A stretch of 64,000 nucleotides of DNA. Source: Ceratodon purpureus (lineage: Eukaryota; Streptophyta; Bryopsida; Pseudoditrichales; Ditrichaceae). Position 1 is the first letter of the stretch; every line of letters starts with the position of its first letter. Position numbers and translations under genes: made by a program. The DNA lies in the NCBI GenBank assembly GCA_014871385.1, contig CM026421.1, positions 27,088,752 through 27,152,751 on the forward strand. The letters run 5' to 3'. The notes below the pieces were generated by a model. It saw only the letters and a list, made by a program, of their open reading frames with translations, searched no databases and was not told the origin of the DNA. Positions 1-10,965 of this stretch are shown piece by piece.

Positions 1-692
1 ACAGGCATTGCTTCCACGGTGCAAAGGGAGACTTGAAGATATTTACCTCAAACATTTTGGTCATATTTTTTTCCATGTAGCTAACTAGGTTAGGTACGCT
101 CATGCAAAATTTTAGGGACTCAAAACGCTTTTTAGACCTTCATGCAATTTAATTTCTATAAACAGGTATAAAACTGACAAAATGATATAACATGTACTAC
201 AAAAACAATTTGTGAGCTAAGGATAAAGAGAACGGTGAGTAGGTACCTTTATAAATTTGTGATTTTCAAAAAAATAAATATACAAAAATAGTTCAAAAAT
301 CTCGAATTTTGACAAATTTTTAAAGGAAAAACTCAAAAATTACTAAAAACTTTGAAGCTTCTCTTTGTGAGTTTTGGAGGCTGCTCTAGTAAAATTGGTA
401 AACTTTTTGACTTGGGTCGCTATGGAATTTGAGAATTGATTTGGTTATGAACATATTTCATTTTTTTTAAAAGACCTAATTTTAGACTGCCCGTTTTGGA
501 CTTGAAACCTAAAATTTTTAGATGAAGGTTCTAAAATTGGAATTGGGCTTCAAATTTTTTACTACAAAGACTTCACCGTAAAGGGAGCATCCAATAAAAA
601 TCTTGAAAAAAAATATTACTTTTAACCTCCCCATCTAGGCTGCCCAAAATTGCTAAAATCCATTTTGGGTTTTAAGGATAGTTAGGGGTTAA
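1..692 (-). mobile_element. Terminal part of an old DNA transposon (second copy of the 19261-21544 element)
   Basis: The reverse complement of this stretch aligns end to end with the first ~650 bases of the element at 19261-21544, at roughly 70 percent identity by eye. Shared blocks include GGATGCTCCCTTTAC and ATGTTCATAACCAAATCA. The edge is marked by TTAGGGGTTAA at 682-692, matching that element's terminal repeat GCTTAACCCCTAAAGG. The rest lies outside the window. No transposase was seen, so it is probably a decayed non-autonomous copy. Confidence 0.7.
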
Positions 693-3503
693 TAAAAGAA
701 CCATAATAAAAATAAATATTAGAGTCCTAAAAATATCATCAAGTAAACAAATTTGTAAATTCTTTGAATCACCAAAACAATTTTTATAAATAATCAGTAT
801 AGCATCCATATAATTTGGAACTAAAGCTACCACTTCGTCTTTAACTTTACCAGTTACCACTGTCTATGAAATTCCCTTGATATGTTGTATTGTAGCACAT
901 GGAAAACACTATCGGCACCTAACATAGAGCTATTCAATTCAACTTTCCATCCATTTGAAAATGACTTGGTGTAAATAGGCCCTTTTTGATGATTTTTTTT
1001 ACAAGCCCTCATCAGGAAAGTCTGATCATACTCAGCTAGGTCCTTGGAAGGAAGGGTTTGTTCAAGCTCATGAAAGTAGACTCTGACGTGGATTTTCCCT
1101 TCAAATTCCAGTGGATTTGGTTTACATGAGTTGGGGTGATGGTTGTCCCTCTTGACTTTGGCATGTTACTTGGAAAGAATGTATGACTTTCAGGTGGGTG
1201 ATGATAGTAGTGGTTGATGGGGTTTTTGATCTTCGCATGCATTGAGCGTATTGTGAGGGGACTGTGAGAGGACTGCAGGTTGACTTGGGTCGTTGTGTGA
1301 TGTGGGAGATGGTGCACCAGCAATATTGCAGATATTCGAGGAGTTGGGGACCATGTGCGTTGTTGACTCTTATGATAAGGGTTGTTTGGGACACAACCCT
1401 GATGGCCGGGATCAAATTCATATGGTATAATTTTGAATTATTAAGGAATTTTTGCAGTAGTATCTTGGATCAGTAGGTGGAAGGTCCTGACTCATGTCCA
1501 ATTCAGCGCGAGGTGGTAGTCAGTTTAGGGTGCTCAAGGAGATCTGCATGCAGAATGAGTGATCATTTATTATTACCATATATTATGGCGAAACTTGAAT
1601 TTTGTTTAGTTTTTGTAATGGGAATGTGGGATATGTGGTATGCAGAAGCTTTACTGTAGAAGCATGATTTTTGGTTCCATGCAAATTAGAGAGTTGAGGC
1701 TGAGCCTATTGGGCTAGTGAGTAATTATGAGTGGTTCATGAAATGCATGCACAACTATTGATTGATTGTGTGGTGCCGGATCCGGCTTAGAGTCCCTTAA
1801 AAATCAAAATGGTGGAAAACTTATATTTATGGTTGACAATGATGTTCATTTTATTCTAGGAGTTATCAGTTTTTTTTTGAGGCTGAGCTGTGAAATAATG
1901 ACTGAGGTTCAATTATTACATGAATTTATGGGGTTGTTGTGTCCTGGTGTACAGGAACATATTACCTAGTCCTATTTGTGCCTTGATAATAAACTTCTGG
2001 GAAGAACTTTCTGATTGGAAAGGCAGAAATTCCAAACCCAAGGATCTGTCTGAACCATCCATGCAATCTATTCACAAGTTTTTCTTTTTGTTCAGCTACT
2101 TCTTATCAATCTTTGTCAAAGCACATCTGATACCAGAAGGGGTTGGCTAGCAAATACTGCAGCAATGCCAAGGAATTTGACTGCAATAATTTCAAAAGAA
2201 ATTTCTACATTCCATCACTGATGAAGCTCAACAGAAAGAGATTCTAGTCATCACAATAATAACCCTCAGAATCAGTGAGCAGTATCTTTTAGTAAGCCCT
2301 GGTATGGGACCGAGTTTCGGATATTATATGATACGTATTACTAGGACTCAGGAGCTGTGGCAGTGTGGTCTCAAACTTCATCCATTTAAGTTACCATAAG
2401 AGTGGTCACCACTATTCACTCTGTTAAAGAGCTGTCCTTTCAACCAACCCAAAGAGTGAGGATTCAGCCAAATGTAAGAAATAGTACCAAAATTATTCAC
2501 GTCCTTGCAGTATAGTATCTCATCATTTGTCTAACTTCTAATATACGTATTTAGAGGATAGACCACTCATCCACAGAAGACTCAACAGTACACTTAGGAA
2601 AACGCACCTGTAGTGGCAGGGCATCACAGCATGCAAGTCTCAAAGGCTAAGTTCTTGCAGGATGGAATATAATTTTTGCGGCTTTCAAAATATCCATTGT
2701 GGTCAAGTACTGTATTTGAACACCAGTTTCCACACTTTCTTTCTACGAACATATTTCCTGAAATTCAAGGAGGCAAATCCTAGGAAGACATCCTTCTGGT
2801 GCGTGTCACAATACATGACACTATCCGCCGAGATCGAAACCACGCCTACAATAGATAGGTTTATGAACAACCAACATCTATTCACTAGCCCACTTGCTGG
2901 AAAGTTTGATAGAAGAGCTCATACATCAAGACCGTACTCCCTGCAGCAAAAGTACACCGATCAGAAACACACTCTCTGAATCTCTCATGACAGAAATACA
3001 GAACGACGCATACTCGTCAATACTTACAAAGCACATAAGCAATCAGCAATAAAAGCATCCACTTAAAGGTCAGGTGGCCCAATCACTTTCAAAGACTCAG
3101 TCGCCTACAAAATCAATATGACAAACATTACTTGCTGCTCAGTGCTTAGAACTCAAACAATAACGGCGGCGACTGCAGTGCCCATACGAGTTCATCGTGA
3201 TTGCAGCCTTTCATGTTTCACAACGGTTGAAAGGCGTAATTCATGAAAGGAATACCAGAACACAAATCCAGTGAAATCACCTTGATTTTTTTTTCTAGAT
3301 TCAGCCAAGGATTTCACCACTAACAGCAGAAAGGGAAAACGCATGACCAACCTTCATATAGACGAAGCTTTTCGAATCTCTGTCGTATCCAGCAAGGCGG
3401 GCACCTCCTTCAAGGTGTGCAGGTATTGCTACACTTGTGAGAAAACGAGGCTGGTGATCATGTTTCACATCACCCTGCTATGAAGAGCATACACCCCAAG
3501 TCC
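693..3503. other. Region without a recognised gene; includes the CRM gene 3' flank
   Basis: Short open frames only (about 105 codons at most), with no recognisable domain or credible splice chain. The last few hundred bases before 3504 probably hold the 3' UTR of the minus-strand CRM gene. I see nothing else I can support here. Confidence 0.4.
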
Positions 3504-5131
3504 TTAGGATTTTCTTCGGGCAGCATTAAGACTCCCAAGTGTTGCTCTTGTTGGGGTGTCATCATCACTTTCAGTTTCGTCACCAGAGGCGTATACGTTA
3601 CGTTCCCATTCATCACTGCTATCCATGTCACTGCTTGTATCACTATGTTTACGATCGTGATCGCTTGAAACAGAGCCATTTGGAAGATCTTCATCGCTGT
3701 CTGGATATTCGTAATCGCTGTCGGAATCATACTCAGGCCCTAGATCCTCCATTGAAGTTATATCATCATCATCAGATAAATCTGAGACTTCGTCAGAGTC
3801 GTAGTCACTTTGATCTGTTGCTACTGGAGCTGGGGGGTCTGGATGTTCCATGCCAGGATTCTCCTCCAACCAACGGGCTCTTTCAGCTGCCTCACGTGCC
3901 ATGTCCTCCCGCACCGCTCTCAGCTCCTTCTCCCATTTCCGTATTTGATCGTTCAACGAACCAATGGATTGCTCATGCTTCGATTTAAGTAGGGCCTGAT
4001 AACAAAGGATTGATCGGGTGCATTAAGCACAACGACAACGTTTTATGAACATGAAAATGTATCCAAGAATAAGGACAGACCCACGTGACAAACGAAAAGA
4101 ACTGAACTAGCAAGAATGTCACTTCCCCATCAAACTTTGAGCATCTGAGTAAAAGAGCAAAAACTCACCTTCCTTTTGTTGAAATTCTTAAACATAATAG
4201 GTATGTCAACTTTTGGACGCTTGTAGTTTCTACCACGCCACATTATAATAGTAGTGGCTTGATGGATGTCTATTACAGTACCCCCGCTAAGCCTCTCGAG
4301 GGTCTCGCCCATATCCTTAATTTTCTCTTTTGGAAAATTATCACAGTCTATCCGCACCGTCTCATGTTTCTTCCAATGCATATGCATGTTCTGTATCGTT
4401 CCCCCATAAATACCTCTCCTGCCTACAGGCACATAATTCTTGTTTTTATACCCGAGCTTTTTCAAAGCGTGTAGTTGCTCTGGGGTAAGTATTTCAGGAT
4501 CGGGATCAGGCTCGGGCAACGGTGGCAGTTCAAACTTCTTGAGCTGCTCCTCATGCAATTTTATCTTTTTCTTGCACTGAAAAGTCACAAAATACCACCA
4601 CCAGCCGACGTTTCAGTAACATGCACTCTGACCTACTTAATAACATGAAAATTTTAGAGATGAAACACTTCATCAGCGGCCGTGGTCCTATTCATAAAGT
4701 CGCTGTCATACAAATTAATCACTTAAAAAGAAAATCGCTCGAGGTTAGAGAAATTGGTGGTTGGAGAATTTTGAAGCCATTACTAAGCAAATTCAGGTTA
4801 CAGACCCAACCTTCCCAATCCGCCAGAGCAACGCTTGCTCGGGTGTCATGCTGGCTTTCCTCAACTTCTTTGCCAATCGAATTTGCCGAAGCTTAAGACG
4901 AACTGCCTTCGCTTTCTTCTTCTTGGAGGCCCTCTTCGCTGCTTGCTCAGCTTTGTTGTATCTAGTCTTAAATCGTATCCCACCCGATACAAATGGGCTT
5001 ACAGACGGCGAAGGTCGCAAAAACCCTCTGCGACTCCAAGCCAGCTCGGTACATCTCGAATTCTCAAACGCAATCCCACTATACTGCCTAAAATATCCCC
5101 GCGACTGCAACAAAAGCATTCGTGGTAACAT
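3504..5131 (-). CDS. Single-CRM-domain RNA-binding protein, organellar (At3g25440-like)
   Basis: Three exons join in phase with GT-AG borders: 5131-4802, 4576-4169 and 3995-3504, giving 409 residues. Exon 1 begins at the first in-frame ATG after an upstream stop. It encodes an Arg/Ser-rich, acid-poor N-terminus typical of organelle targeting, then a Lys/Arg-rich helix with MTPEQALLWRIGK. Exon 2 holds the CRM (CRS1/YhbY) fold: LTPEQLHALKKLGYKNKNY, VPVGRRGIYGG (the GxxG-like loop), a middle helix, and the closing strands GGTVIDIHQ and IIMWRGRNY. Exon 3 starts with a coiled coil (LNDQIRKWEKELRAVRED) and ends in a long Asp/Ser-rich acidic tail. CRM proteins bind RNA and act in intron splicing and ribosome maturation in plastids and mitochondria. 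Which organelle is not resolved. The 5' flank carries telo-boxes. Family assignment is firm; the specific RNA target is unknown. Confidence 0.85.
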
Positions 5132-5337
5132 GTACCCAGTTCCTGTACGGGACTGCAGCAGACACCGCTGTCTCAACACATCCTCATTGCTGCAAAACCC
5201 CCACAACTCATGACATTCAGAACCTCTAAACTTCTAGACACCATACTCCTCCATTAGCGGATGCTACCTCCTCGAATCCTTGCACATAAAATCGATCACC
5301 AAATTCCGCAATATAAATGACAATAACCCTCCTCCAG

Positions 5338-5371
5338 AAACCCTAAATCCTAAAACCCTAAGCCCTAAACC
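5338..5371. promoter_or_regulatory. Telo-box cluster upstream of the CRM gene
   Basis: Two AAACCCTAA telo-boxes (5338-5346 and 5353-5361) and a related AGCCCTAAACC follow one another about 210 bases upstream of the CRM start codon. A further copy, CTAGGGTTTA, lies at 5911-5920. Telo-boxes in plants are typical of promoters of translation and organelle-biogenesis genes, which fits an organellar RNA-binding protein. Function is inferred. Confidence 0.55.
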
Positions 5372-6665
5372 AAATCGAAACAAAGCGAGAATGTCGTATC
5401 CTACAAACCAACCACACATTCTACAAAACCAAGGGATGAGTTCTCTCCAAAAAACCCCTACAATTCAACCAGTGCACTTCTAGGAAACCCGCCATCAAAC
5501 ACATCAAAATTCCAGTAGCTTTAAAAGACTAGAAACAGAGTAGGGCTGATCCATCACACCTGACGAGCGCAGCAGCAGCAGCACTCTCCCACGGTGAGGA
5601 GGAAGACAAATCACGCTCGCCATGATCGCATTCCGCAGACGAAGAGGAGGCAGTGAGGCGTGACGCAGAAGGCTCGATACGGGTCTGCAGAGCGCGAGAA
5701 ATGTATCGGGCGGACGAGTAAAGGGAGGTGGAGAGAGATCGCGTAGGTGATGGCCCCGCCATGGCCGACCCCGCAGCGTGAGATGGAGTAGAGTGGAGCA
5801 CAATGCGGTGCCAATGCGATCGGAGCACAATGCACCACCATGGACTGCGAATGCGAATGCAACACCAAATGGCTCCCCAGGCTCCTCCTCTGCAACGCTC
5901 GCCCTGATGGCTAGGGTTTAAGCCAACATACCTCTTTCCTGTTTTCCTAGATTTTGGTTCCTGTTATGTTCACATAGTGTAGATAATGGTGGTTTTAGGT
6001 GTAGTGACGGTTTTGGATATTGGCTTCTCTCTCGTGGGGTTTAGGGCTCAACTCCAGTCTGGACTCTGCGGAAGGGGTTTTGCACTCTTCTCCAGTTTTT
6101 CAAGAGACTGGCTTGAATGAAGAGTATCAATTTTTTAATTTTAGTTTTAATTTTTTTGGGCCTTTTTCTGTTCTGTTTTGATTTTGTTTTTAATTTGGTT
6201 TTTGTTTCTGTTTTTGTTTTGTTGTGTTCTGCATGGGTTTGTGCCAAGGGCTACAGGAACTGGGTAAAGCACTTGGTACACCAAAGTTTGGATGTGGTGT
6301 GTTATTGGATTTTGATCAACAGTCTTTTGGAAAAAACGATGAGACGTTAGAGCGCTCTGCATTTTCTGGTGAGGGTGGCTTTGGGGAGTTAGCCTCAGAT
6401 CTGGAACTTGAAGAGACGAGTGCGCTGGGCCTTGTCTGCCCCCTTCGAATCCTTGTTTGTAGAGCGTTGCTGTAGAGATCGCTGAGGGGTTGGTTTCAGG
6501 AAGTGTTGGGAAGGGGCAGTTTGTAACTCTGAGAAGATTTGGTGACTGGTCTGTAGTCACAAGTGAAAGGAGAAGATATCACTAGAGAGGAATCTGAAAG
6601 CGCTGGGCCTTGTGTTGAAATAGTGATCTCCTTTCACCTGCTAAGCTCAGTTCGAGATCACTATC
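5372..6665. other. Intergenic region with a T-rich tract
   Basis: GC-rich from about 5550 to 5900, then a T/G-rich tract at 6130-6230 of repeated TTTTT/TTTTG words resembling an intron polypyrimidine or a retroposon tail. GCGCTGGGCCTTGT occurs twice, near 6422 and 6600. No gene is supported. The 5' end of the retrotransposon may lie in here. Confidence 0.3.
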
Positions 6666-7746
6666 ATGAGTTACAGCAATATCAGTAGCGATCAAGGACC
6701 CAGCAGCGCAGCTAACCCATCAAGGCCACCGGATCCAGAAAACTCTCCCACCAAGCATTGCTGCCGCACGCCGCAAGGAGCTATGTAGGCTCCTTGAAAC
6801 TCATACCATTCTCCTTAGCTTCTTTGCTTTACTCTCGCTCATTTCTTTACACATTGTCCTGCACCCTAGCAACATCTATCGAGCCTTACGTACCAGTCAG
6901 AAGGTCCCCATAACATCAGTAGACACAATATCCGTCTTGCACCACACACACTCTTTCTCCAGATCCGACATTTCAGGATCTCGCCCATACCTGGAGCATA
7001 CAACATATCTGCACCAAAGTACACACATTAGCAACACCACCATTCGGAGCAGATTACTCGCACTTAGAGATGAAGAACAAGAAGATCAACAGCAGAAGAC
7101 AAAGATCCGACGTTACTCATTGTACAAGCTGCTACGTCCCTGTACACCGACGTTGCTCACACTCCGACGTTGCTCATCGAACCAGCTACCACGACCCTGT
7201 GCACCGACGCTGCTGAAATTCCGACGTTGCCCATCGAACCAGCTGCTGCGACCCTCTGCACTAACGCTGCTCAAACTTCAACGCTGTTCGCTAAACCAGC
7301 TACTCGCCGAACCAGCTCATCGAACAAGTTCTCCACCGCATCGACGAAGCAGCTGCATTTTAATTCAAGCGCTCCCTAGATCGGACCAGCTGCTCTCTGC
7401 GGTAGTTCATCCAACTAGCTGTCCACTGCATTGTGGAAAAAGATCAACACCAGCGAGGCTGTTCACCGACCAGCATTCCAAGTGTTTGCTGGAAAAGCGA
7501 AAGCTTGCTGGAGTTCCTCGCGCCTGCTGGAATACTCAGCACCTGCTCGTCCAGCCCCGAAGAGCAACATCACCGACGTCGCTTCATACTTCAGGTAAGT
7601 TTTCCATACCCCTACGCCCTGACATTGACAAACACGTCTGCTTAGAAGTTCCTAACTACGTAATCCAAAAATTAAAATCACAGCACTTGCATATTGTCTT
7701 TTTTGCATGCGACACAAGTGAATTAAATCTCAACATCATAAACTAG
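6666..7746 (+). CDS. N-terminal part of the retrotransposon ORF1 (broken)
   Basis: An ATG at 6666 opens a short plausible frame (MSYSNISSDQGPSSAANP...) that closes at 6786-6788. The neighbouring frame is open from 6670 to a single UAG at 7744-7746, then continues without a stop to 10965. It encodes a hydrophobic stretch (ILLSFFALLSLISLHIVL) near 6811-6864, a Gln/Glu-rich piece and the 57-base repeats. No domain is recognised. I read it as the start of ORF1 with one indel and one nonsense change. Host-derived leader sequence is the alternative. Confidence 0.35.
7107..7334 (+). repeat. 57-bp tandem repeat, about four units
   Basis: Units start at 7107, 7164, 7221 and 7278, each opening with a variant of CCGACGTTGCTCATCGAACC. 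The period of 57 is 19 codons, so the array keeps the ORF1 frame open and encodes a repeated LRRCSSNQLLRP-like segment. Confidence 0.8.
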
Positions 7747-10700
7747 AACAAGTTCAAAACAAGATATTTAACTAACCTAACTTGTTACACACCACATAAC
7801 AGTTGCAAATCTCCCCCTAACCAACTTAAAAAGAACACATCAGTATGCAAAGTATGCAAGTGGGGTTGGGTTGGGAGCAGTGAACGTACCTGTCTCGTAC
7901 CAGAAGAGTCTCAGGAGATCAGCACCACCCGCGGAGAAACAAACCTGAGAATCGTGAGAGCTAATTGCTGGAGATACTCACAGCCGCACCACATCAGCCC
8001 CAAGACTACCTCAGTAAACACATCGCAGAGTGAAGAGTTACGAGAAGGACGGCTGTACCTGTTTTACTCGATAAAGCTGTACAAGAGCCACCAAATCTCA
8101 AGTAACGACAAGAGACATAGCAGCAGAGTAACAACGCTGGACTCTAGAGCTCCCCCTCAAGCGCACCATCCACACCTCAACAAGAGCGCCTGTTTGCAGC
8201 TGCACAACCTCGGCCACAACCCGGCAACCGCAGTGCACCCGCAAGAAAGAACTCAAATCGCAACAACAAACCTCAAAAGCCTCAACAACCTATTGGAGGC
8301 AAGCTGCACACTCGGTGACCACCGTTTGACCCTGCCTGGTTGCTCCAACGTCAAGCCTTGGGGAGTTGCGACATCAACAAGTCTGCAACCGGAGGTAAGT
8401 AACCCTAACCTCTTCCCTCAATGTGCACATTTTCAAACTATTGTCGTTTCCACACACCGCTGGAACTGTTCCTCTAATTTGAGCACATTAACCCGTAACC
8501 TCACACACAAAAATAAACCCAAACCTAAAAACGTAATTATAGAACAACATAGAGAAGATAATTGCCGTAAATCCACACATAACCAAACCAAAACAAACAA
8601 GAGACATTTTGCATGCAAGCGGGATTGGGCAGGGTCCAGGGCTCTTACCGTGCGAAGGAGTTGCAGCACTTCTGTAGCTTCAAAGTCGACAACCTTCCCC
8701 GATCGTGGCAAACACCAACACCAAGTCTGTAGCTGCAGAAGTGCAAAGCAGAGGAGCCTTCACGCGGAGGCACCAAGCCTGCACCCGAAGCTACACCGCA
8801 CCAAAACCGTCAAACTCTGGCGCATGAAGTGGACAGAGATGTTCGATCTGAGGGTTCCGTTGGTGGAGATTGTGACCTGGAACGACTGGGTCGAAAGCTC
8901 GCATGTGGCATCGATCTTCCCTGGTCAAGGAGGTGCGGCCTCTGCAGTTTCGGCGTTTCCACATGAAGCTTTTCTGGAGCTTGGGACCTACTTCATCGAC
9001 TGTACGGAGGGTGGTACAATCGCAGCACACCGTAGCTCTCTGTTCCAAGATTCGGAGCTGAAACTCCACTCAACAATCACCCACTTCGTCAAAATTCCTG
9101 TATTCAAGTCTCTGCTACGCACTCCAAGCTGCGGAGATTTGCTGCGGAGAACTTGCTGCGGAGACCTGCTGCGGAAAGCAAGAAGAGTTGAGGACCTGTG
9201 GCAACGAAAGCGTGGAGCGAGGGTGCCCCAACATCTAGAAGGTAAGCGCTTAGTTGACAGTTCCTCTACAGACAAGAAAATTGCTTACCAATTGGGCTAT
9301 GAGCGACCCAGGTGTACACAAATTGCTCTTGTAAAACAGTTGAATCTTGTTGCTCTGAGCGTTATGCTCGAGCAGTGTCTGTGTACAGCCTCACCTGCCC
9401 CTGCATGTTTAGGATTAGATGTCGACAGTTGTGTTTGCTTAGGATTAGCATCGTTTGGGCATGTTGGTCATTCATGTTTACATGTTATTATGATTTCAAG
9501 AACGATGAGTAGCAGTAGTCATACCCAGGGTTATAAGATCTGCAACAACAAGTTTGCTGCAGCTAGTATGCAGATCAGTAACTTCAATAGGAAATTAGTG
9601 CCATTCACTCTGTGTTGTATCCGTAGAATCTTTGGAACAGTTTCTGTCTGGAATGGTAATGGAATGTTGATATATATTGTGGCTGGTGCTTATATTGAGA
9701 AGAATAATTACATTAAGTTTGTATATTATGGTCACCCAAAAGCTTTGTCAACTGCCATAGATTGTTATGTTACAAATGAAAATGCACACTTCTTCTCAAA
9801 CATACAATCTCTGGTAGGCCCACAACTTAATTTGTGGAATGAGTTGTATACTGAGATGATAAGAAGTGAAACAATTAAATTCCTTTACTACTCTACAACT
9901 GCTCTCTTCAATTTCCAATACTTGGAAAATACTCTCCACTTCTTCCTAACCATAAAACCTCTGGTAGGCCCACAACTTAATTTGTGGAATGAGGTGTTGG
10001 TTAGGGTGATAAGAAGTAGCATCTATGCCAAACGTGGAAAATTCAAATCTCATCCAGATTTTCAAATTCATCCAAAATTGAAATTTCATCTAACTTTCAA
10101 ATTTCAGCCAACTTTCAAATTTCATTCAACTTTCAAATTTCATCCAAATTTCAGTGTCCATTCAAACTATAAAATTCATTCAAAATCCAGAATTTATCCA
10201 CGATACCGAATTCATCTACAATCGAGGATGCATTCAATCCTTACACTTCATCCAAAATTAATATTACCTCCAGAAATTAAAATTCATCTGAAAAACATAA
10301 TACATCCAAATCATAAATTCCACCAAAAATACAGATCTTACCAGAAATACAATAATTACTCACTACCTAAATTACACATGATATTAGTTCTTATACAAAA
10401 TCAAAATCTTTTTTACAAACATTCGACGACCATGGCCCATCAACACCTCAAGCAAATAGAATACACCTATCTACACCACGAGAAATTAGAAAATGAAAGA
10501 AACACAAACCAACACATATACAATTGGTTTGCTAACTCAATTACAAACCATTCAACCGAAGTCATTACAACCCCACATTATCTACCCTCACGTTTAGAAC
10601 AAATAATACCTGCATTACCTAATCTATTTAACACAACAAAATTTATAACAACAAAATATTATAAATTAAATTATAAAAACCCTAAAACGAGCATTTACCA

Positions 10701-10965
10701 AGGATACTACTTTGTAAATAAATTAGCCCTACTCCAATGCGGGGACATTGAATTAAACCCAGGGCCAATGCCCAACATACTTAGAACTCATCCAGCCGAA
10801 CACAAGAAAAGAGCTAGAAGATACTTTATCCCTAGCACAATTAAATTGCGCCCGGAATACCAACATATTGCAAACTCATTTGCTCCAATTTTAAAAACCA
10901 ACCACCATCTACACCATCAAGCAATCATGGAATTTCCACACCTACATCGATATATATATAAATAG
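7747..10965 (+). CDS. Retrotransposon ORF1 with C-terminal 2A peptide
   Basis: The frame is open for 1073 codons with no stop, far longer than chance allows. No known ORF1 domain (RRM, zinc knuckle, esterase) is evident. Visible features in order: basic, Ser/His/Thr-rich sequence; a 50-codon near-duplication (VGPQLNLWNE at 9811 and 9961); about eighteen hexapeptide repeats of xKFHPx type (10036-10359); then a conventional-looking segment starting at an ATG in strong Kozak context (ACCATGG, 10432). This ends in LLQCGDIELNPGP at 10729-10767, a match to the 2A ribosome-skipping consensus D(V/I)ExNPGP with the preceding LL-x-x-G. A further 66 codons run to the stop. 2A would release the upstream protein from the downstream polymerase. 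The next frame (from 10962) overlaps the stop, so a -1 shift, natural or by indel in the TA run, is needed. True start: upstream near 6666, or 10432. Confidence 0.6.
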   Translation, partial: NKFKTRYLTNLTCYTPHNSCKSPPNQLKKNTSVCKVCKWGWVGSSERTCLVPEESQEISTTRGETNLRIVRANCWRYSQPHHISPKTTSVNTSQSEELREGRLYLFYSIKLYKSHQISSNDKRHSSRVTTLDSRAPPQAHHPHLNKSACLQLHNLGHNPATAVHPQERTQIATTNLKSLNNLLEASCTLGDHRLTLPGCSNVKPWGVATSTSLQPEVSNPNLFPQCAHFQTIVVSTHRWNCSSNLSTLTRNLTHKNKPKPKNVIIEQHREDNCRKSTHNQTKTNKRHFACKRDWAGSRALTVRRSCSTSVASKSTTFPDRGKHQHQVCSCRSAKQRSLHAEAPSLHPKLHRTKTVKLWRMKWTEMFDLRVPLVEIVTWNDWVESSHVASIFPGQGGAASAVSAFPHEAFLELGTYFIDCTEGGTIAAHRSSLFQDSELKLHSTITHFVKIPVFKSLLRTPSCGDLLRRTCCGDLLRKARRVEDLWQRKRGARVPQHLEGKRLVDSSSTDKKIAYQLGYERPRCTQIALVKQLNLVALSVMLEQCLCTASPAPACLGLDVDSCVCLGLASFGHVGHSCLHVIMISRTMSSSSHTQGYKICNNKFAAASMQISNFNRKLVPFTLCCIRRIFGTVSVWNGNGMLIYIVAGAYIEKNNYIKFVYYGHPKALSTAIDCYVTNENAHFFSNIQSLVGPQLNLWNELYTEMIRSETIKFLYYSTTALFNFQYLENTLHFFLTIKPLVGPQLNLWNEVLVRVIRSSIYAKRGKFKSHPDFQIHPKLKFHLTFKFQPTFKFHSTFKFHPNFSVHSNYKIHSKSRIYPRYRIHLQSRMHSILTLHPKLILPPEIKIHLKNIIHPNHKFHQKYRSYQKYNNYSLPKLHMILVLIQNQNLFYKHSTTMAHQHLKQIEYTYLHHEKLENERNTNQHIYNWFANSITNHSTEVITTPHYLPSRLEQIIPALPNLFNTTKFITTKYYKLNYKNPKTSIYQGYYFVNKLALLQCGDIELNPGPMPNILRTHPAEHKKRARRYFIPSTIKLRPEYQHIANSFAPILKTNHHLHHQAIMEFPHLHRYIYK
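9781..10018 (+). repeat. Direct duplication, 150-bp period
   Basis: A segment around CTGGTAGGCCCACAACTTAA at 9811 recurs at 9961, exactly 150 bases (50 codons) later, with flanking similarity of about 85 bases (HFF...LVGPQLNLWNE...IRS). The in-frame spacing fits duplication inside a coding region. Confidence 0.75.
10036..10359 (+). repeat. 18-bp tandem repeat, about 18 degenerate units
   Basis: From 10036 the sequence can be cut into 18-base units resembling CCAACTTTCAAATTTCAT (clearest at 10090-10143), decaying downstream. The period is six codons, giving a FKFHPx-like peptide. The array starts where the coding strand becomes strongly A+C rich and ends 72 bases before the ACCATGG at 10432. 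It may be a protein repeat or a 5'-UTR/promoter array of the element. Confidence 0.85.

Noticed and set aside
7591-9245. Three GGTAAG(T/C) donor-like sites spaced about 800 bases (7591, 8394, 9238) suggesting exon-intron units or promoter monomers
   Set aside because: The spacings are 803 and 845 bases with only patchy similarity between units, no matching acceptors, and the reading frame runs open straight through.
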